Shown piece after piece: positions 23,127 through 34,197 of a stretch of DNA of 64,000 nt. This DNA is from Pseudarthrobacter sp. NamB4 (GTDB taxonomy: Bacteria > Actinomycetota > Actinomycetes > Actinomycetales > Micrococcaceae). Position numbers and translations under genes: made by a program. The first letter of the stretch is position 1; each line of letters opens with the position of its first letter. The notes under the pieces are model-generated. The model saw only the letters and a program-made list of their open reading frames with translations. It searched no databases and was not told the origin of the DNA. The DNA lies in assembly GCF_005796185.1 (NCBI RefSeq), contig NZ_VAHM01000013.1, positions 1 through 64,000 on the forward strand. Reading direction: 5' to 3'.

Positions 23127-23939
23127 TCAGCCGTGCGGGACACCCGCGCTGTCCGGCCGGCGGCGCAGGCGGCCGTCTACGACGTCGTACCCCAGGTCCT
23201 GCAGTTCCTCGCGGTCGGCACGTGGCAGCTTGGCGGCGTCGAACCCTTCGAGGAGGTCAGGACGCCGCTCAGCGGTCCGGCGGAACTGTTCGTGCCGCCG
23301 CCACTGGGCGATCCTGCCGTGGTTGCCGCTCAGCAGCACCGCCGGCACTTCCCGCTCCCGCCACACCGAGGGTTTGGTGTAGACGGGGTACTCCAGCAAG
23401 CCGTCGGAGTGGGACTCCTCCACCAACGATTCGGGGTTGCCCACCACACCGGGCAGGAGGCGGCCGATGGCCTCAACCATGGCCAGCACAGCCACCTCCC
23501 CGCCGTTCAGGACATAATCCCCGAGGCTGACGGGACGGACGTCGAAGTGTTCCCGGGACCACTCGATCACGCGCTCGTCGATCCCCTCATAGCGGCCGCA
23601 CGCGAACGCCAGGTGCTCTTCCTCTGCCAGTTCGTAGGCAAGGGCCTGGGTGAAGCGTTCGCCCGCGGGCGACGGGACGATCAGGACGGGCTTTCCCGCA
23701 TTTTGCGGGCGGTCGTCAACGATCGCCGCGAGGGCCTGGGCCCAGGGTTCAGGCTTCATCACCATGCCGGCGCCGCCGCCATAGGGGGTGTCATCCACGG
23801 TCCGGTGCCTGTCCGTGGTGAACGCGCGGAGATCATGGACGCGCAGGTCCAGCAGGCCGTCCTGCCGGGCCTTTCCGATCAGCGAGAGTTCCAGCGGGGC
23901 CAGGTACTCGGGGAATATGGTGACGACGTCGATCCGCAT
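23127..23939 (-). CDS. trmD: tRNA (guanine-N1)-methyltransferase
   Basis: A 270-residue SPOUT-class enzyme that methylates G37 of tRNAs to prevent frameshifting. The trefoil-knot cofactor site is visible as [12 protein letters not shown] and [11 protein letters not shown], with the N-terminal [17 protein letters not shown] loop. ATG 23939 directly follows the rimM stop. Part of the conserved rpsP-khpA-rimM-trmD run. Confidence 0.97.
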   Translation of the reverse strand: MRIDVVTIFPEYLAPLELSLIGKARQDGLLDLRVHDLRAFTTDRHRTVDDTPYGGGAGMVMKPEPWAQALAAIVDDRPQNAGKPVLIVPSPAGERFTQALAYELAEEEHLAFACGRYEGIDERVIEWSREHFDVRPVSLGDYVLNGGEVAVLAMVEAIGRLLPGVVGNPESLVEESHSDGLLEYPVYTKPSVWREREVPAVLLSGNHGRIAQWRRHEQFRRTAERRPDLLEGFDAAKLPRADREELQDLGYDVVDGRLRRRPDSAGVPHG

Positions 23940-24488
23940 CTACGCTTTTCCCTCCGCCTCGGGTGAGGCAGGCACGTCTTCCGAATTCAGTTCGAAGAGG
24001 CCGTCCGGCGGAGTGAGGAGGATGTACCCTTGGTCGATGTTGACTTCGGGAACGATCTGCTCCACGAAGGGGATCAGGACCTCATCGCCGGCCGGCGTGG
24101 TGACCACCAGCAGGTCCTGGACAGGCATGGTGTTGAGGGCGGCAACCTTGCCGACGACCTGGGAGCCCACCCGGGCCTCGAGCCCAACGAGCTCATGCTC
24201 GTACCAGCCCTCGTCGTCATCCTCGTCCAGTTCTTCGGTTTCGATGAAGAGCTTGGCTCCGCGGAGGGTTTCCGCTTCATTGCGGGTGGCAATTTGGTCG
24301 AACCCCAGAAGCAGGATGTCCTTGTTCCAGCGGGCGCTGCTCACGGTCAGCGGGCCATGGGATGCCGGCTCAACCACGAATTCGGTGCCAGGCACAAACC
24401 GGTCCTCAGGGGCATCGGTCAGGACCTGGACCGTAACTTCCCCGCGGATGCCGTGGGGTTTGCCGATTCGTGCCACCTGAAGCTGCAT
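23940..24488 (-). CDS. rimM: 16S rRNA processing protein RimM
   Basis: A 182-residue ribosome maturation factor for the 30S head. The RimM N-terminal domain begins LQVARIGKPHGIRGEV, and a PRC-barrel follows (LVGLEARVGSQVVGKVAAL; DEVLIPFVEQIVPEVN). ATG 24488 is the family start. Its stop abuts trmD, so these are coupled. An unusual acidic insertion (DEDDDEGWYEHE) links the domains, as in other actinobacteria. Confidence 0.95.
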   Translation of the reverse strand: MQLQVARIGKPHGIRGEVTVQVLTDAPEDRFVPGTEFVVEPASHGPLTVSSARWNKDILLLGFDQIATRNEAETLRGAKLFIETEELDEDDDEGWYEHELVGLEARVGSQVVGKVAALNTMPVQDLLVVTTPAGDEVLIPFVEQIVPEVNIDQGYILLTPPDGLFELNSEDVPASPEAEGKA

Positions 24489-24537
24489 TTGTTCCTCTGT
24501 TCGGGTTGTGGTTGGTCCACGTGTACTGGTGAAAGCA

Positions 24538-24574
24538 CTCCGGCCCCTCCACCGCATTGGTGAAGGGGCCGGAG
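24538..24574 (-). terminator. Hairpin between khpA and rimM
   Basis: An 11-bp perfect stem CTCCGGCCCCT/AGGGGCCGGAG with a 15-nt loop in the 111-bp gap. It is followed on the minus strand by TGCTTTC. It may partly end the rpsP-khpA transcript. Confidence 0.6.
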
Positions 24575-24599
24575 CCAAAAACTGGAGGTTGCCGAGCGC

Positions 24600-24842
24600 T
24601 CAGCGGCGGCGGTCGGTGTCGACGACGTCGACCCGTACCGGCTCCCCGCCGGCCAGGGCTGCCACTACGGTGCGCAGTGCGCGCGCCGTGCGGCCCTGGC
24701 GGCCAATCACCCGTCCGAGGTCGTCCTGGTGCACACGCACTTCGAGGGTGTCCCCGCGGCGGTTGCTCTTGGAGCTGACCTTGACATCTTCCGGAGAATC
24801 AACGATCCCCCGGACCAGGTGTTCCAGCGCTTCTGCCAGCAA
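24600..24842 (-). CDS. khpA: KH-domain RNA-binding protein KhpA
   Basis: An 80-residue protein that is one KH domain. The GxxG loop is visible as GRQG in DLGRVIGRQGRTARALR. KhpA-type proteins bind RNA, often with KhpB, and the gene sits between rpsP and rimM in many Gram-positives. The start is TTG 24842, 1 bp after the rpsP stop. Confidence 0.93.
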   Translation of the reverse strand: MLAEALEHLVRGIVDSPEDVKVSSKSNRRGDTLEVRVHQDDLGRVIGRQGRTARALRTVVAALAGGEPVRVDVVDTDRRR

Positions 24843-24843
24843 T

Positions 24844-25266
24844 CTACTCAGCCTCGGTGGTCTCTGCTTCGGCCTCGGCAGGTGCTTCGGCGGCGTCAGA
24901 CTTGGATGCCTTCTTGGTGATGGCTTCCGGGATGATCACGGAACCCTTTTCCGGGGCAACGAAGGCTTCCTTCTCAGACTTGGTCTTCAGGGTGCCTTCC
25001 TGGCCCGGCAGGCCCTTGAACTTCTGCCAGTCACCAGTGATCTTGAGGATCGCGGCGACCTGCTCGGACGGCTGGGCGCCGACGGACAGCCAGTACTGCG
25101 CACGCTCAGAGTCGACCTCGATGTATGAGGGCTCTTCGGTGGGGTGGTACTTGCCGATCTCCTCGATGGCGCGGCCGTCACGCTTGGTGCGTGAGTCCGC
25201 GACGACGATGCGGTAGTACGGGGCGCGCATCTTGCCGAAGCGCTTAAGGCGAATCTTTACGGCCAC
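24844..25266 (-). CDS. rpsP: 30S ribosomal protein S16
   Basis: A 140-residue ribosomal protein. The S16 core [25 protein letters not shown] is followed by a C-terminal extension rich in Ala, Glu and Lys ([18 protein letters not shown]), common in actinobacteria. The start is GTG 25266, with AGGAG 11 nt upstream; the open frame runs to 25380 without family similarity. Confidence 0.96.
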   Translation of the reverse strand: MAVKIRLKRFGKMRAPYYRIVVADSRTKRDGRAIEEIGKYHPTEEPSYIEVDSERAQYWLSVGAQPSEQVAAILKITGDWQKFKGLPGQEGTLKTKSEKEAFVAPEKGSVIIPEAITKKASKSDAAEAPAEAEAETTEAE

Positions 25267-25471
25267 TGTTGTGGTCACTCCTGTTTCAGAAAAGGGGGTG
25301 AACCCGGCGTTCTGCACCCGTGGGGCGGGCCGTACTTGCGGATTCGAAGGACAGGATCCTGACGCGGAGAGAGGGGCCACGCCGATCGAGTACCTGTTTA
25401 TTGTGCCAGATCAGCGTCCGGATTTCGACTTGACACCGGCGCCGGCCCCGACAGGTTGCGCCGGGGACAGC

Positions 25472-25912
25472 TCAGACGGACCAGACGTAGAGGCCGGTAC
25501 GCTCCGAGTCGCCAATTCCGCCGGCGAGTTCGGCCACCTGGTGCACATAGGTCCGTGCCTCGGCGGCACCAAAGGGCATGTCCTCCTGGGCCGCCCACTG
25601 CTCGGCAACATCATCGAGGACATTGCCTTCGCCTTCGGTTTCGTAGGACAACAGGTCGGCCAGGGCGCGCACCATGGCCGGCGGAACCGCCAGGAGCGAG
25701 TCACTCGCCACGTCCACCATGGTCAGCTCGTAATCCGCCCCGCCGGCGTGCACAGCGATGCCGGCCAGGTCTCCCAGCTGTTCAACCTCGAAGTCGGTGA
25801 TTCCCGGGATCCGGACCGCGTCACCGGCAGGCGCATGACCGCCCTGGTCAAGGATGCCTGCGCGTTCCAGCGCGGCATCATGGGTGGCCACAAAGATTTC
25901 GGTGAAGCCCAT
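25472..25912 (-). CDS. Hypothetical protein upstream of rpsP
   Basis: A 146-residue acidic protein with no recognised family, signal peptide or membrane segment. It has a plausible compact alpha/beta pattern (GFTEIFVATHDAALERAGI; DYELTMVDVASDSLLAVPPAMVRALADLLSY). ATG 25912 is the start. The coding signal is good by composition. It could be an Arthrobacter-lineage gene; no function is assigned. Confidence 0.7.
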   Translation of the reverse strand: MGFTEIFVATHDAALERAGILDQGGHAPAGDAVRIPGITDFEVEQLGDLAGIAVHAGGADYELTMVDVASDSLLAVPPAMVRALADLLSYETEGEGNVLDDVAEQWAAQEDMPFGAAEARTYVHQVAELAGGIGDSERTGLYVWSV

Positions 25913-26013
25913 GGGGAAGTGCCCTCATTCCGTTGATGGTATGGCCCGTCAGGAAGCAGCAGATGCCGGCCGGCCGTTCGGGTTCAGCAGGTTCGGATTC
26001 AGCCTAGTACAGC

Positions 26014-26036
26014 CGCCGCCGGCTTCCCCGGCGGCG
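26014..26036 (-). terminator. Possible hairpin after the VOC gene
   Basis: CGCCGCCGG/CCGGCGGCG stem with a 5-nt loop lies 9 bp past the stop of the VOC-family gene. No T-tract follows. Confidence 0.35.
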
Positions 26037-26045
26037 CGGCCCCAG

Positions 26046-26921
26046 TCAGCGCACTGCCACCCGGATCCGGTTCCGCCATGGATCCTCAAACCGCAGTTCG
26101 ACTCCTGTGTGGCGGGCAGCAACGCCGGCGACTTTGAGGCGGTCGGCGAGGGCGCCGACGTCGTCCCCTGACGGGACCTCGATGAGCACCTCGCCGAGGC
26201 CCAGGGTGTCCTTCCGGGGTCCGGCGCCGCGGCTGTTCCACACGTTCATGGCCATGTGGTGGTGGTAGCGCCCTGCCGAGACAAACAGCGCCTGCCCATG
26301 CCAGCCGGCGGTCTTCTCGAAGCCAAGCGTCCCCACGTAGAAGTCGCGTGCCGTCTGGACGTCGCCCACCTGGAGGTGCACGTGGCCAACTCCTGCCACG
26401 CTGCCGCGCTGGCGCTCGAGGGATTCCTCGGTGAGGTGCTGCTCAAGGTACCGCTGCGGCGGCAGCGCCAGGCTGTCCATCACCACGTCCGTGCCGTTCC
26501 AGGACCAGTTGCTGCGCGGCCGGTCCCAGTAGAGCTCGATCCCGTTGCCCTCGGGATCGTTGAAGTAGAACGCCTCGCTGACCAGGTGGTCGGCACTGCC
26601 TGTAAAGGAACGGGGTTCGTACTGCGCTGCAGTGGCGATGGTTGCTGCCAAATCCGCCTGATTCTGGAACAGCAGCGCCGTGTGGAAGAGCCCGGCTTCT
26701 CCCCTGCCCGGAAGGTTCAGCCCGGGGGCCGGGGCAAGGTGCACCAGCGGCTTCTGCAGCCGCCCGAGGTACAGTCCGCCGTCCTGTTCGGCGACAACCT
26801 CAAGGCCAAGGGCCCGCTGGTAATAATCAGTCATGACGTTCATGTCGCCCACCTTGAGCATGACAGTGCCCATGGCGAGATCGGCAGGAAGAAGATCCTG
26901 GCTGGTGGCTTGTGCAGTCAT
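26046..26921 (-). CDS. VOC-family protein, catechol-2,3-dioxygenase (CatE)-like
   Basis: A 291-residue protein with two vicinal-oxygen-chelate modules (about 15-145 and 170-285). The C-terminal module keeps candidate metal ligands: His in GVGHVHLQVGD, His in RYHHHMAMNVW and Glu in GVELRFEDPWRN. Bacillus CatE-type enzymes of this layout are induced by quinones or hydroquinones through MarR-type repressors and cleave aromatic rings; the substrate here is unknown. ATG 26921 is the start. A TTGAAGCTTCAA palindrome lies 60 bp upstream. It could instead be a glyoxalase-related detoxification enzyme. Confidence 0.8.
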   Translation of the reverse strand: MTAQATSQDLLPADLAMGTVMLKVGDMNVMTDYYQRALGLEVVAEQDGGLYLGRLQKPLVHLAPAPGLNLPGRGEAGLFHTALLFQNQADLAATIATAAQYEPRSFTGSADHLVSEAFYFNDPEGNGIELYWDRPRSNWSWNGTDVVMDSLALPPQRYLEQHLTEESLERQRGSVAGVGHVHLQVGDVQTARDFYVGTLGFEKTAGWHGQALFVSAGRYHHHMAMNVWNSRGAGPRKDTLGLGEVLIEVPSGDDVGALADRLKVAGVAARHTGVELRFEDPWRNRIRVAVR

Positions 26922-26980
26922 TGAAAACTCCCGGTGGTCGAGGCCGTCCCGGAGCGGAGGCCTTTCACCCTTAAAATTAC

Positions 26981-26992
26981 TTGAAGCTTCAA
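26981..26992. promoter_or_regulatory. Palindrome, possible MarR-type operator
   Basis: TTGAAGCTTCAA is a perfect 12-bp palindrome in an AT-rich patch (AATTAC before, TTTATT after) between the amidohydrolase stop and the VOC gene start. Its form suits a MarR-family repressor. No regulator gene lies nearby. Confidence 0.55.
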
Positions 26993-27032
26993 TTTATTCC
27001 AACCCTGCGGGGGTAAAATCAGGGCCAAGTCC

Positions 27033-28115
27033 TCAGCCGATCACCCGCCCGCGGAGGACAACGTGCTCGGGCTCCTTCACCACCCCGGGCACCATCCGCG
27101 GATCGTCCCGGAAGAGGACCACGTCCGCGGGCGCTCCCTCCCGGATTCCCGCTGCCCCCAGCCACGTCCGCGCACTCCAGGCGGCTGCGTCAAGCGCCGC
27201 TGGCATGGGCAGTCCTGCTGCATGCAGGGCCAGGATTTCGTGGGCAATCCTGCCGTGCCGGATGACGCTGCCGGCATCGGTACCGGCATAGATCCGCACC
27301 CCTGCCTCGTACGCCTCGAGCACCCGCTCCGCCCGCCGTTGCCACAGCGACCGCATATGCGCCGCGTACCGCGGAAACTTTAGTTCTGCCCGGGCGGCAA
27401 TGTCCGGGAAGGTGGCGATATTGATCAGGGTGGGCACAATCGGTACTTGCTGCTCCACGAACCGGGCAAGATGCCGTGGCAGCAGTCCGGTGGCGTGCTC
27501 CACGCAGTCGATCCCGGCATCCAGCATGTCGTCGAGCGTCTCTTCGGCAAAGCAGTGCGCCGTAACCCGCGCGCCCTCGTCGTGGGCTGCCTGCACGGCA
27601 TCACGGACGACGGCGGCCGGAAAGGAGGGCGCCAGGTCGCCGGCGCCCCGGTCAATCCAGTCGGCAACGAGTTTGACCCAGCCGTCACCGGCCCGGGCCT
27701 GCTTCCTGATGGCTTCCACCAGGCCGTCGGGTTCAACCTCGTCCGCAAACCCGCGGAGGTACCGGCGGGTGCGTGCAACGTGCCGGCCGGCGCGGATGAT
27801 CACCGGGACGCCGCTGCGGCCCTGCAGCCATCGTGTATCCGCAGGGGACCCCGCGTCGCGGACCAGCAGGGTGCCGGCTGCAAGATCTGTCCGGGCCTGT
27901 TCTTCGGCAACGGCAGGATCAACCGGACCGCCCGGACCGAGGCCGATGTGGCAGTGTGCGTCCACGAAGCCCGGCAGCACCCAGCCGTCCAAAAGCACGT
28001 CGGGCTCCTGCTGCGGGCGGGTGAATGTCAGCGTTCCGTCAACTGACCAGAGCCCTTGCTGCTCACGGTGGGGCCCGGTCAGAACCGCCCCGGTGAACCC
28101 GATGACTTCCGGCAT
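27033..28115 (-). CDS. Amidohydrolase family protein (imidazolonepropionase-like)
   Basis: A 360-residue TIM-barrel metal-dependent hydrolase. Metal-site motifs are visible: the HxH pair in DAHCHIG, Lys in WVKLVADW (possible carbamylated ligand), His in VTAHCF and EHATG, and Asp in YAGTDAGS. The composite beta-sandwich segments flank the barrel (N-terminus and C-terminal ADVVLFRDDP). Substrate unknown; related proteins include prolidase-like and dipeptidase-like amidohydrolases. ATG 28115 has AAGGGG 6 nt upstream. It is divergent from thiC. Confidence 0.85.
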   Translation of the reverse strand: MPEVIGFTGAVLTGPHREQQGLWSVDGTLTFTRPQQEPDVLLDGWVLPGFVDAHCHIGLGPGGPVDPAVAEEQARTDLAAGTLLVRDAGSPADTRWLQGRSGVPVIIRAGRHVARTRRYLRGFADEVEPDGLVEAIRKQARAGDGWVKLVADWIDRGAGDLAPSFPAAVVRDAVQAAHDEGARVTAHCFAEETLDDMLDAGIDCVEHATGLLPRHLARFVEQQVPIVPTLINIATFPDIAARAELKFPRYAAHMRSLWQRRAERVLEAYEAGVRIYAGTDAGSVIRHGRIAHEILALHAAGLPMPAALDAAAWSARTWLGAAGIREGAPADVVLFRDDPRMVPGVVKEPEHVVLRGRVIG

Positions 28116-28211
28116 GCGCACCCCTTCTTCCTCGCCCGTCAGGCTAGCACCGCAATATGACAACCGTTTTTCCTTTCACCCGCCAGGGCGCTGTGGTAGC
28201 TTCGTTCCTGA

Positions 28212-30143
<1,932 letters not shown>

Positions 30144-30158
30144 CGGCCCCTGCAGGCA

Positions 30159-30194
30159 CCCGTCCGGCTGGCAATTGGGGGCCGGCCGGACGGG
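30159..30194. terminator. Terminator between thiC and the alpha/beta hydrolase
   Basis: A 10-bp stem CCCGTCCGGC/GCCGGACGGG with a 16-nt loop lies between two convergent genes. Confidence 0.65.
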
Positions 30195-30215
30195 GCTACA
30201 CCCGGGGAGGGAGAG

Positions 30216-30947
30216 TCAGGACGCGCGTGCCTGCACCCGGCTGGCATCGCTGATGAAGGACCGGATGATGCGGTCCCCCTCGACGGAGTCATGGGGCCGG
30301 TGCCCGCCGGTGGCAGTGCGGTGAAGGGCCCCGGTTTCCCGGAGGTAGCCGGCGATCTCCTCATACAGGGGTTCCCAGCCGCCGGTCAGGACGAGCGTCG
30401 GCACCCCGGGCACGATGTGCAGCGGAGCTTCCCAAAAAGGGGCCTGCAGCCGCAGCCGCCTGGCAGAGCGCTTCTCCTCCGCCGTGACCGGCTGCTGAAG
30501 ATCGGTGGCGTAGACCCTGCGGACGAATTCCCGCTGGAAGTCCTCGTCATTGAGCTGGTGCCTGACGGCGAACAGGGGCTGCATCAGCCCGATATGTGCC
30601 GACGTGGCGGGCAGTTCGGCGGTCAGTGAAAGGCAGGCCGGTTCCACCAGCGTCAGCGAGTAGACCAGATCGGGACGTTCGACGGCGGCCATCATCGCTG
30701 CGATGGCGCCCTGGGAATGTGCCACAACGTGCCCGCCGGCGACGCCGCGGCCGTCATCGGCTAGGGACCGCAGCAGGATGCGGGCATCCTCCCCGAAGGA
30801 GGATTCGACGGGTTCAGCCGTGGGATCGTATCCATGCCGGCGCAGGAACAGGGCGTCGTAGGACAAGGCCATGCCATGCTGCCGGGGCCATGCCGCAGCA
30901 CCGAAGCTGCCCGCGCCGTGCACGAACACTACCCTCTGCTTGAACAT
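30216..30947 (-). CDS. Alpha/beta hydrolase
   Basis: A 243-residue alpha/beta-hydrolase fold protein. It has the oxyanion FVHGAGSFG segment, the nucleophile elbow AHSQGA and a catalytic His in TGGHRPHDS, with a lid-like helical insertion about residues 120-175. No signal peptide, so cytoplasmic. ATG 30947. Substrate unknown. It stands alone between convergent thiC and co-directional ffh. Confidence 0.85.
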   Translation of the reverse strand: MFKQRVVFVHGAGSFGAAAWPRQHGMALSYDALFLRRHGYDPTAEPVESSFGEDARILLRSLADDGRGVAGGHVVAHSQGAIAAMMAAVERPDLVYSLTLVEPACLSLTAELPATSAHIGLMQPLFAVRHQLNDEDFQREFVRRVYATDLQQPVTAEEKRSARRLRLQAPFWEAPLHIVPGVPTLVLTGGWEPLYEEIAGYLRETGALHRTATGGHRPHDSVEGDRIIRSFISDASRVQARAS

Positions 30948-30986
30948 GACCCAACCCTATTCCACGGCAACGACATCCCAAGTGAG

Positions 30987-31034
30987 CAGCAGCTGGTGTC
31001 GTTATGAACACTCAAAACGACACCTGCTGCTGCC
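30987..31034 (-). terminator. Long hairpin after ffh
   Basis: GCAGCAGC-t-GGTGTCGTT pairs with AACGACACC-t-GCTGCTGC, with one mismatch and a 12-nt loop. It lies 15 bp past the ffh stop. Confidence 0.65.
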
Positions 31035-31048
31035 TGGCCGGGGAAGCG

Positions 31049-32632
31049 TTACTTGCCCAGGAACTTGTCGAAGCCCTTGGGCAGGTTCAGCTGGGAAGGA
31101 TCGAAATCACCCGGCTGCTGGCCAAAGGCTGCTCCGGTGGGAAGCGCCTTGGCAGCGTTGGCCCGGCGGGCCTCGGCTTCCTTGCGCTCCTGGGCAGCCT
31201 TGGCCGGGTTGCCGGACTTGGCCTTCTTCTTGGGCGCGTTCTTGGCGTTCTTCCGGGCCCCGCCGCCGGCACCGGGCAGCCCCGGCATTCCGGGCATCCC
31301 CGGCATGCCGCCCTGGGCCATCTTCTTCATCATCTTCTGGGCCTGGGCAAAGCGCTCCAGCAGGCCGTTGACCTCGGACACGTGGACTCCGGAACCGCGG
31401 GCGATGCGCGCACGGCGTGAACCGTTGATGATCTTGGGAGCCACGCGCTCGTGCGGGGTCATGGACCGCACAATGGCCTCCACGCGGTCAATCTCGCGCT
31501 CGTCGAACTGCTCCAGCTGCTGGCGGATGTTCTGCGCACCCGGCATCATCATGAGCATCTTCTTCATGGACCCCATGTTGCGGATCTGCTGCATCTGGGC
31601 AAGGAAGTCCTCGAGGGTGAAGTCCTCCTGGTCAGCGAATTTCTTCGCCATCCGGGCTGCCTCGTCCTTGTCCCAGGACTTCTCCGCCTGCTCGATCAGG
31701 GTGAGGACGTCACCCATGTCCAGGATGCGCGAAGCCATCCGGTCCGGGTGGAAGAGTTCGAAGTCGTCCAGGCCTTCGCCGGTGGACGCAAACATGACCG
31801 GCTTTCCGGTGACCGACGCGACCGAGAGGGCGGCACCGCCGCGGGCGTCGCCGTCGAGCTTTGACAGGACGATGCCTGTGAAGTTGACGCCCTCATCGAA
31901 GGCAAGCGCCGTGTTCACGGCGTCCTGGCCAATCATCGAGTCGATGACGAACAGGACCTCGTTGGGAACGATGGCGCGGCGGATCTGGCGCGCCTGCTCC
32001 ATCATGTCCGTATCCACGCCCAGGCGGCCAGCGGTGTCAACGATCACGACATCGTGCAGCTTCTGCCGGGCTTCCTCCACACCGGCACGTGCAACGGCTA
32101 CAGGATCGCCTGCGGGCTGGTCGAGCTCGGTGGACGTGGCACCGGGGTGGGGCGCGAACACCGGCACCTTGGCGCGCTGGCCCACCACCTGGAGCTGGGT
32201 GACGGCGTTGGGGCGCTGGAGGTCGCACGCCACCAGCATGGGGCTGTGGCCCTGGGCCTTGAGCCATTTGGACAGCTTGCCGGCGAGGGTGGTCTTACCG
32301 GCACCCTGGAGACCGGCCAGCATAATGATGGTGGGGCCGCTCTTGGCCAGGCGGATCCGGCGGGTTTCGCCGCCGAGAATCTCCACGAGTTCCTCATTAA
32401 CGATCTTCACGATCTGCTGGCTCGGGTTCAGTGCACCCGAAACCTCGGCACCGAGTGCCCGTTCCCGGACCCGGCCGGTGAACTCACGGACTACTGGTAC
32501 GGCAACGTCGGCGTCCAGAAGGGCACGGCGGATCTCGCGGACTGTTGCATCAACATCGGCCTCGGTGAGGCGTCCTTTTCCGCGGAGATTCCTAAAGGTT
32601 GCTGTCAACCGGTCAGAGAGTGAATTGAACAC
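31049..32632 (-). CDS. ffh: Signal recognition particle protein Ffh
   Basis: A 527-residue SRP54 GTPase that binds signal sequences and SRP RNA and docks with FtsY. N and G domains have GLQGAGKTTL, DTAGRLG and SKLDGDARGG. The Met-rich M domain (about 330-460: QQIRNMGSMKKMLMMM and FAQAQKMMKKMAQGG) is clear. A glycine/lysine-rich tail extends beyond the usual C-terminus. Start ATG 32632. Divergent from zwf. FtsY is 6 kb away. Confidence 0.97.
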   Translation of the reverse strand: MFNSLSDRLTATFRNLRGKGRLTEADVDATVREIRRALLDADVAVPVVREFTGRVRERALGAEVSGALNPSQQIVKIVNEELVEILGGETRRIRLAKSGPTIIMLAGLQGAGKTTLAGKLSKWLKAQGHSPMLVACDLQRPNAVTQLQVVGQRAKVPVFAPHPGATSTELDQPAGDPVAVARAGVEEARQKLHDVVIVDTAGRLGVDTDMMEQARQIRRAIVPNEVLFVIDSMIGQDAVNTALAFDEGVNFTGIVLSKLDGDARGGAALSVASVTGKPVMFASTGEGLDDFELFHPDRMASRILDMGDVLTLIEQAEKSWDKDEAARMAKKFADQEDFTLEDFLAQMQQIRNMGSMKKMLMMMPGAQNIRQQLEQFDEREIDRVEAIVRSMTPHERVAPKIINGSRRARIARGSGVHVSEVNGLLERFAQAQKMMKKMAQGGMPGMPGMPGLPGAGGGARKNAKNAPKKKAKSGNPAKAAQERKEAEARRANAAKALPTGAAFGQQPGDFDPSQLNLPKGFDKFLGK

Positions 32633-32716
32633 GCGACGTGCACTTCTTTCAGTGGATGATCGGGACTCGACTATCTAGGGTACCAAGTCGGGACCTGAAG
32701 GTGGCATGCTGGCAAA

Positions 32717-34120
32717 ATGACGAGCCAACCAACTGTAAGAACCCTGCTCATCCTTGGCGCCTCAGGAGACCTTACCGGCCGGCTGCTGCTCCCAGGCCTT
32801 GCCCGGCTGGTGGCCAAGGGCCGGGCGGCAGGGCTGCAGCTTGTCGGAGCAGGCTCCGATCCCTGGACTCCTGAGCAGTGGCGGGAGCGGGTGCAGGCGT
32901 CCTTCGCAGGGGCGGCAGGGGCCGCGGGCCCCGAGTGGAAGGAGGCCCTCCAGGCCCTCGAAAAGGAAACGGTGTACCACCAGCTGGATGTCACCGCCGA
33001 GGGCGCCCTCGCGTCGCTGCTTTCCACCCTCGATGGCCCCACCGCCGTCTACTTCGCGCTGCCGCCCCGGATCAGCCAGCTCGCCTGCGAGTCCCTCCGG
33101 CCCGGGCAGGTCCCGGCGGGCACCCGGCTGGTGATGGAAAAACCCTTCGGTTCCAGCGAGGAATCTGCCCGGTCCCTGAACCAGACCCTGGTCCGGCTGG
33201 TCCCCGAAGACCACATCCACCGCGTGGACCACTTCCTGGGCAAGGCCACGGTGCTGAACATCCTGGGCCTGCGCTTCGCGAATAACTTCCTGGAACCGGT
33301 GTGGAACCGGCAGCACGTGGAAAAAGTGGAAATCATCTTTGACGAGGACCTGGCGCTGGAAGGCCGGGCACGATATTACGACGCTGCCGGTGCCCTGCGG
33401 GACATGATCCAGAGCCACCTCCTGCAGATCATGGCACTGATGGCCATCGAGCCTCCTGCAAGCATTGGTGAACGTGACCTGCGCGATGCCGTTTCCACAG
33501 TGCTGCGCGCGAGCAGCGTCCGGCCCCCGTATTCCGGGTCCACCCGCAGGGCACGCTACACAACCGGCCAGGTGGGCGGGAAGGTTGTTCCGGACTACGC
33601 CCGGGAGGAAGGCGTGGACGCGGCGCGGGAAACCGAGACCCTCGCCGAGGTGCAGGTGAACATCGATAACTGGCGCTGGAAAGGCGTGCCGTTCATCCTG
33701 CGGTCCGGCAAGGCGCTGGGTGTGAAACGCAAGGAAGCCGTGGTGACCTTCCGCCCGGTCCCCCACCTGCCGCAGGGTTTCACCGGGGTCGACGCACCCA
33801 ACCAGCTCCGGATCGGCTTCGGGCCGGACACCCTGGCCTTCGACGTCGATGTCAACGGGCCGGGCAACATCTTCAGCCTGGGCCGGGTAACGCTGGATGC
33901 GGAGCTGAGCGCATCCGAACTCCTCCCCTACGGTGAGGTCCTTGAAGGCGTGCTGGCGGGCGACCCGCTGCTGTCCGTCCGCGGCGACACGGCGGAGGAA
34001 TGCTGGCGGATTGTCGAGCCCGTGCTGAAGGCCTGGCAGCAGGATGCGGTGCCGTTGGAGGAGTACGACGCCGGCTCTGCAGGTCCCGCCGGCTGGCCCA
34101 CCACTGCAGCAAGGGACTAA
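32717..34120 (+). CDS. zwf: Glucose-6-phosphate 1-dehydrogenase
   Basis: A 467-residue NADP-linked dehydrogenase for the first step of the oxidative pentose phosphate pathway. The nucleotide-binding GASGDLTGRLL is at 14-24 and the active site RVDHFLGK places the catalytic His at 172. It is a little shorter than the roughly 490-510 residues of common Zwf proteins. It stands alone, not next to gnd, tal or opcA, so it may be a second copy in this genome. A large terminator separates it from convergent glnB. Confidence 0.92.
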   Translation: MTSQPTVRTLLILGASGDLTGRLLLPGLARLVAKGRAAGLQLVGAGSDPWTPEQWRERVQASFAGAAGAAGPEWKEALQALEKETVYHQLDVTAEGALASLLSTLDGPTAVYFALPPRISQLACESLRPGQVPAGTRLVMEKPFGSSEESARSLNQTLVRLVPEDHIHRVDHFLGKATVLNILGLRFANNFLEPVWNRQHVEKVEIIFDEDLALEGRARYYDAAGALRDMIQSHLLQIMALMAIEPPASIGERDLRDAVSTVLRASSVRPPYSGSTRRARYTTGQVGGKVVPDYAREEGVDAARETETLAEVQVNIDNWRWKGVPFILRSGKALGVKRKEAVVTFRPVPHLPQGFTGVDAPNQLRIGFGPDTLAFDVDVNGPGNIFSLGRVTLDAELSASELLPYGEVLEGVLAGDPLLSVRGDTAEECWRIVEPVLKAWQQDAVPLEEYDAGSAGPAGWPTTAARD

Positions 34121-34125
34121 GCGGG

Positions 34126-34180
34126 ACAACAGCAGGGCGGGCAGGAAACCGTCCGGTTTTCCTGCCCGCCCTGCTGTTGT
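34126..34180. terminator. Bidirectional terminator between zwf and glnB
   Basis: A perfect 23-bp stem (34126-34148 with 34158-34180) and 9-nt loop, with AAA at the loop side and TGT/ACA at the base. It is the longest hairpin in the window and lies between convergent genes. Confidence 0.88.
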
Positions 34181-34197
34181 TGTCTTGTGTGGCTGCC

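Noticed and set aside
31053-32678. 541-codon plus-strand frame opposite ffh
   Set aside because: Shadow of ffh; ffh is unmistakable on the minus strand and the translation is Ser/Arg-rich without any domain.
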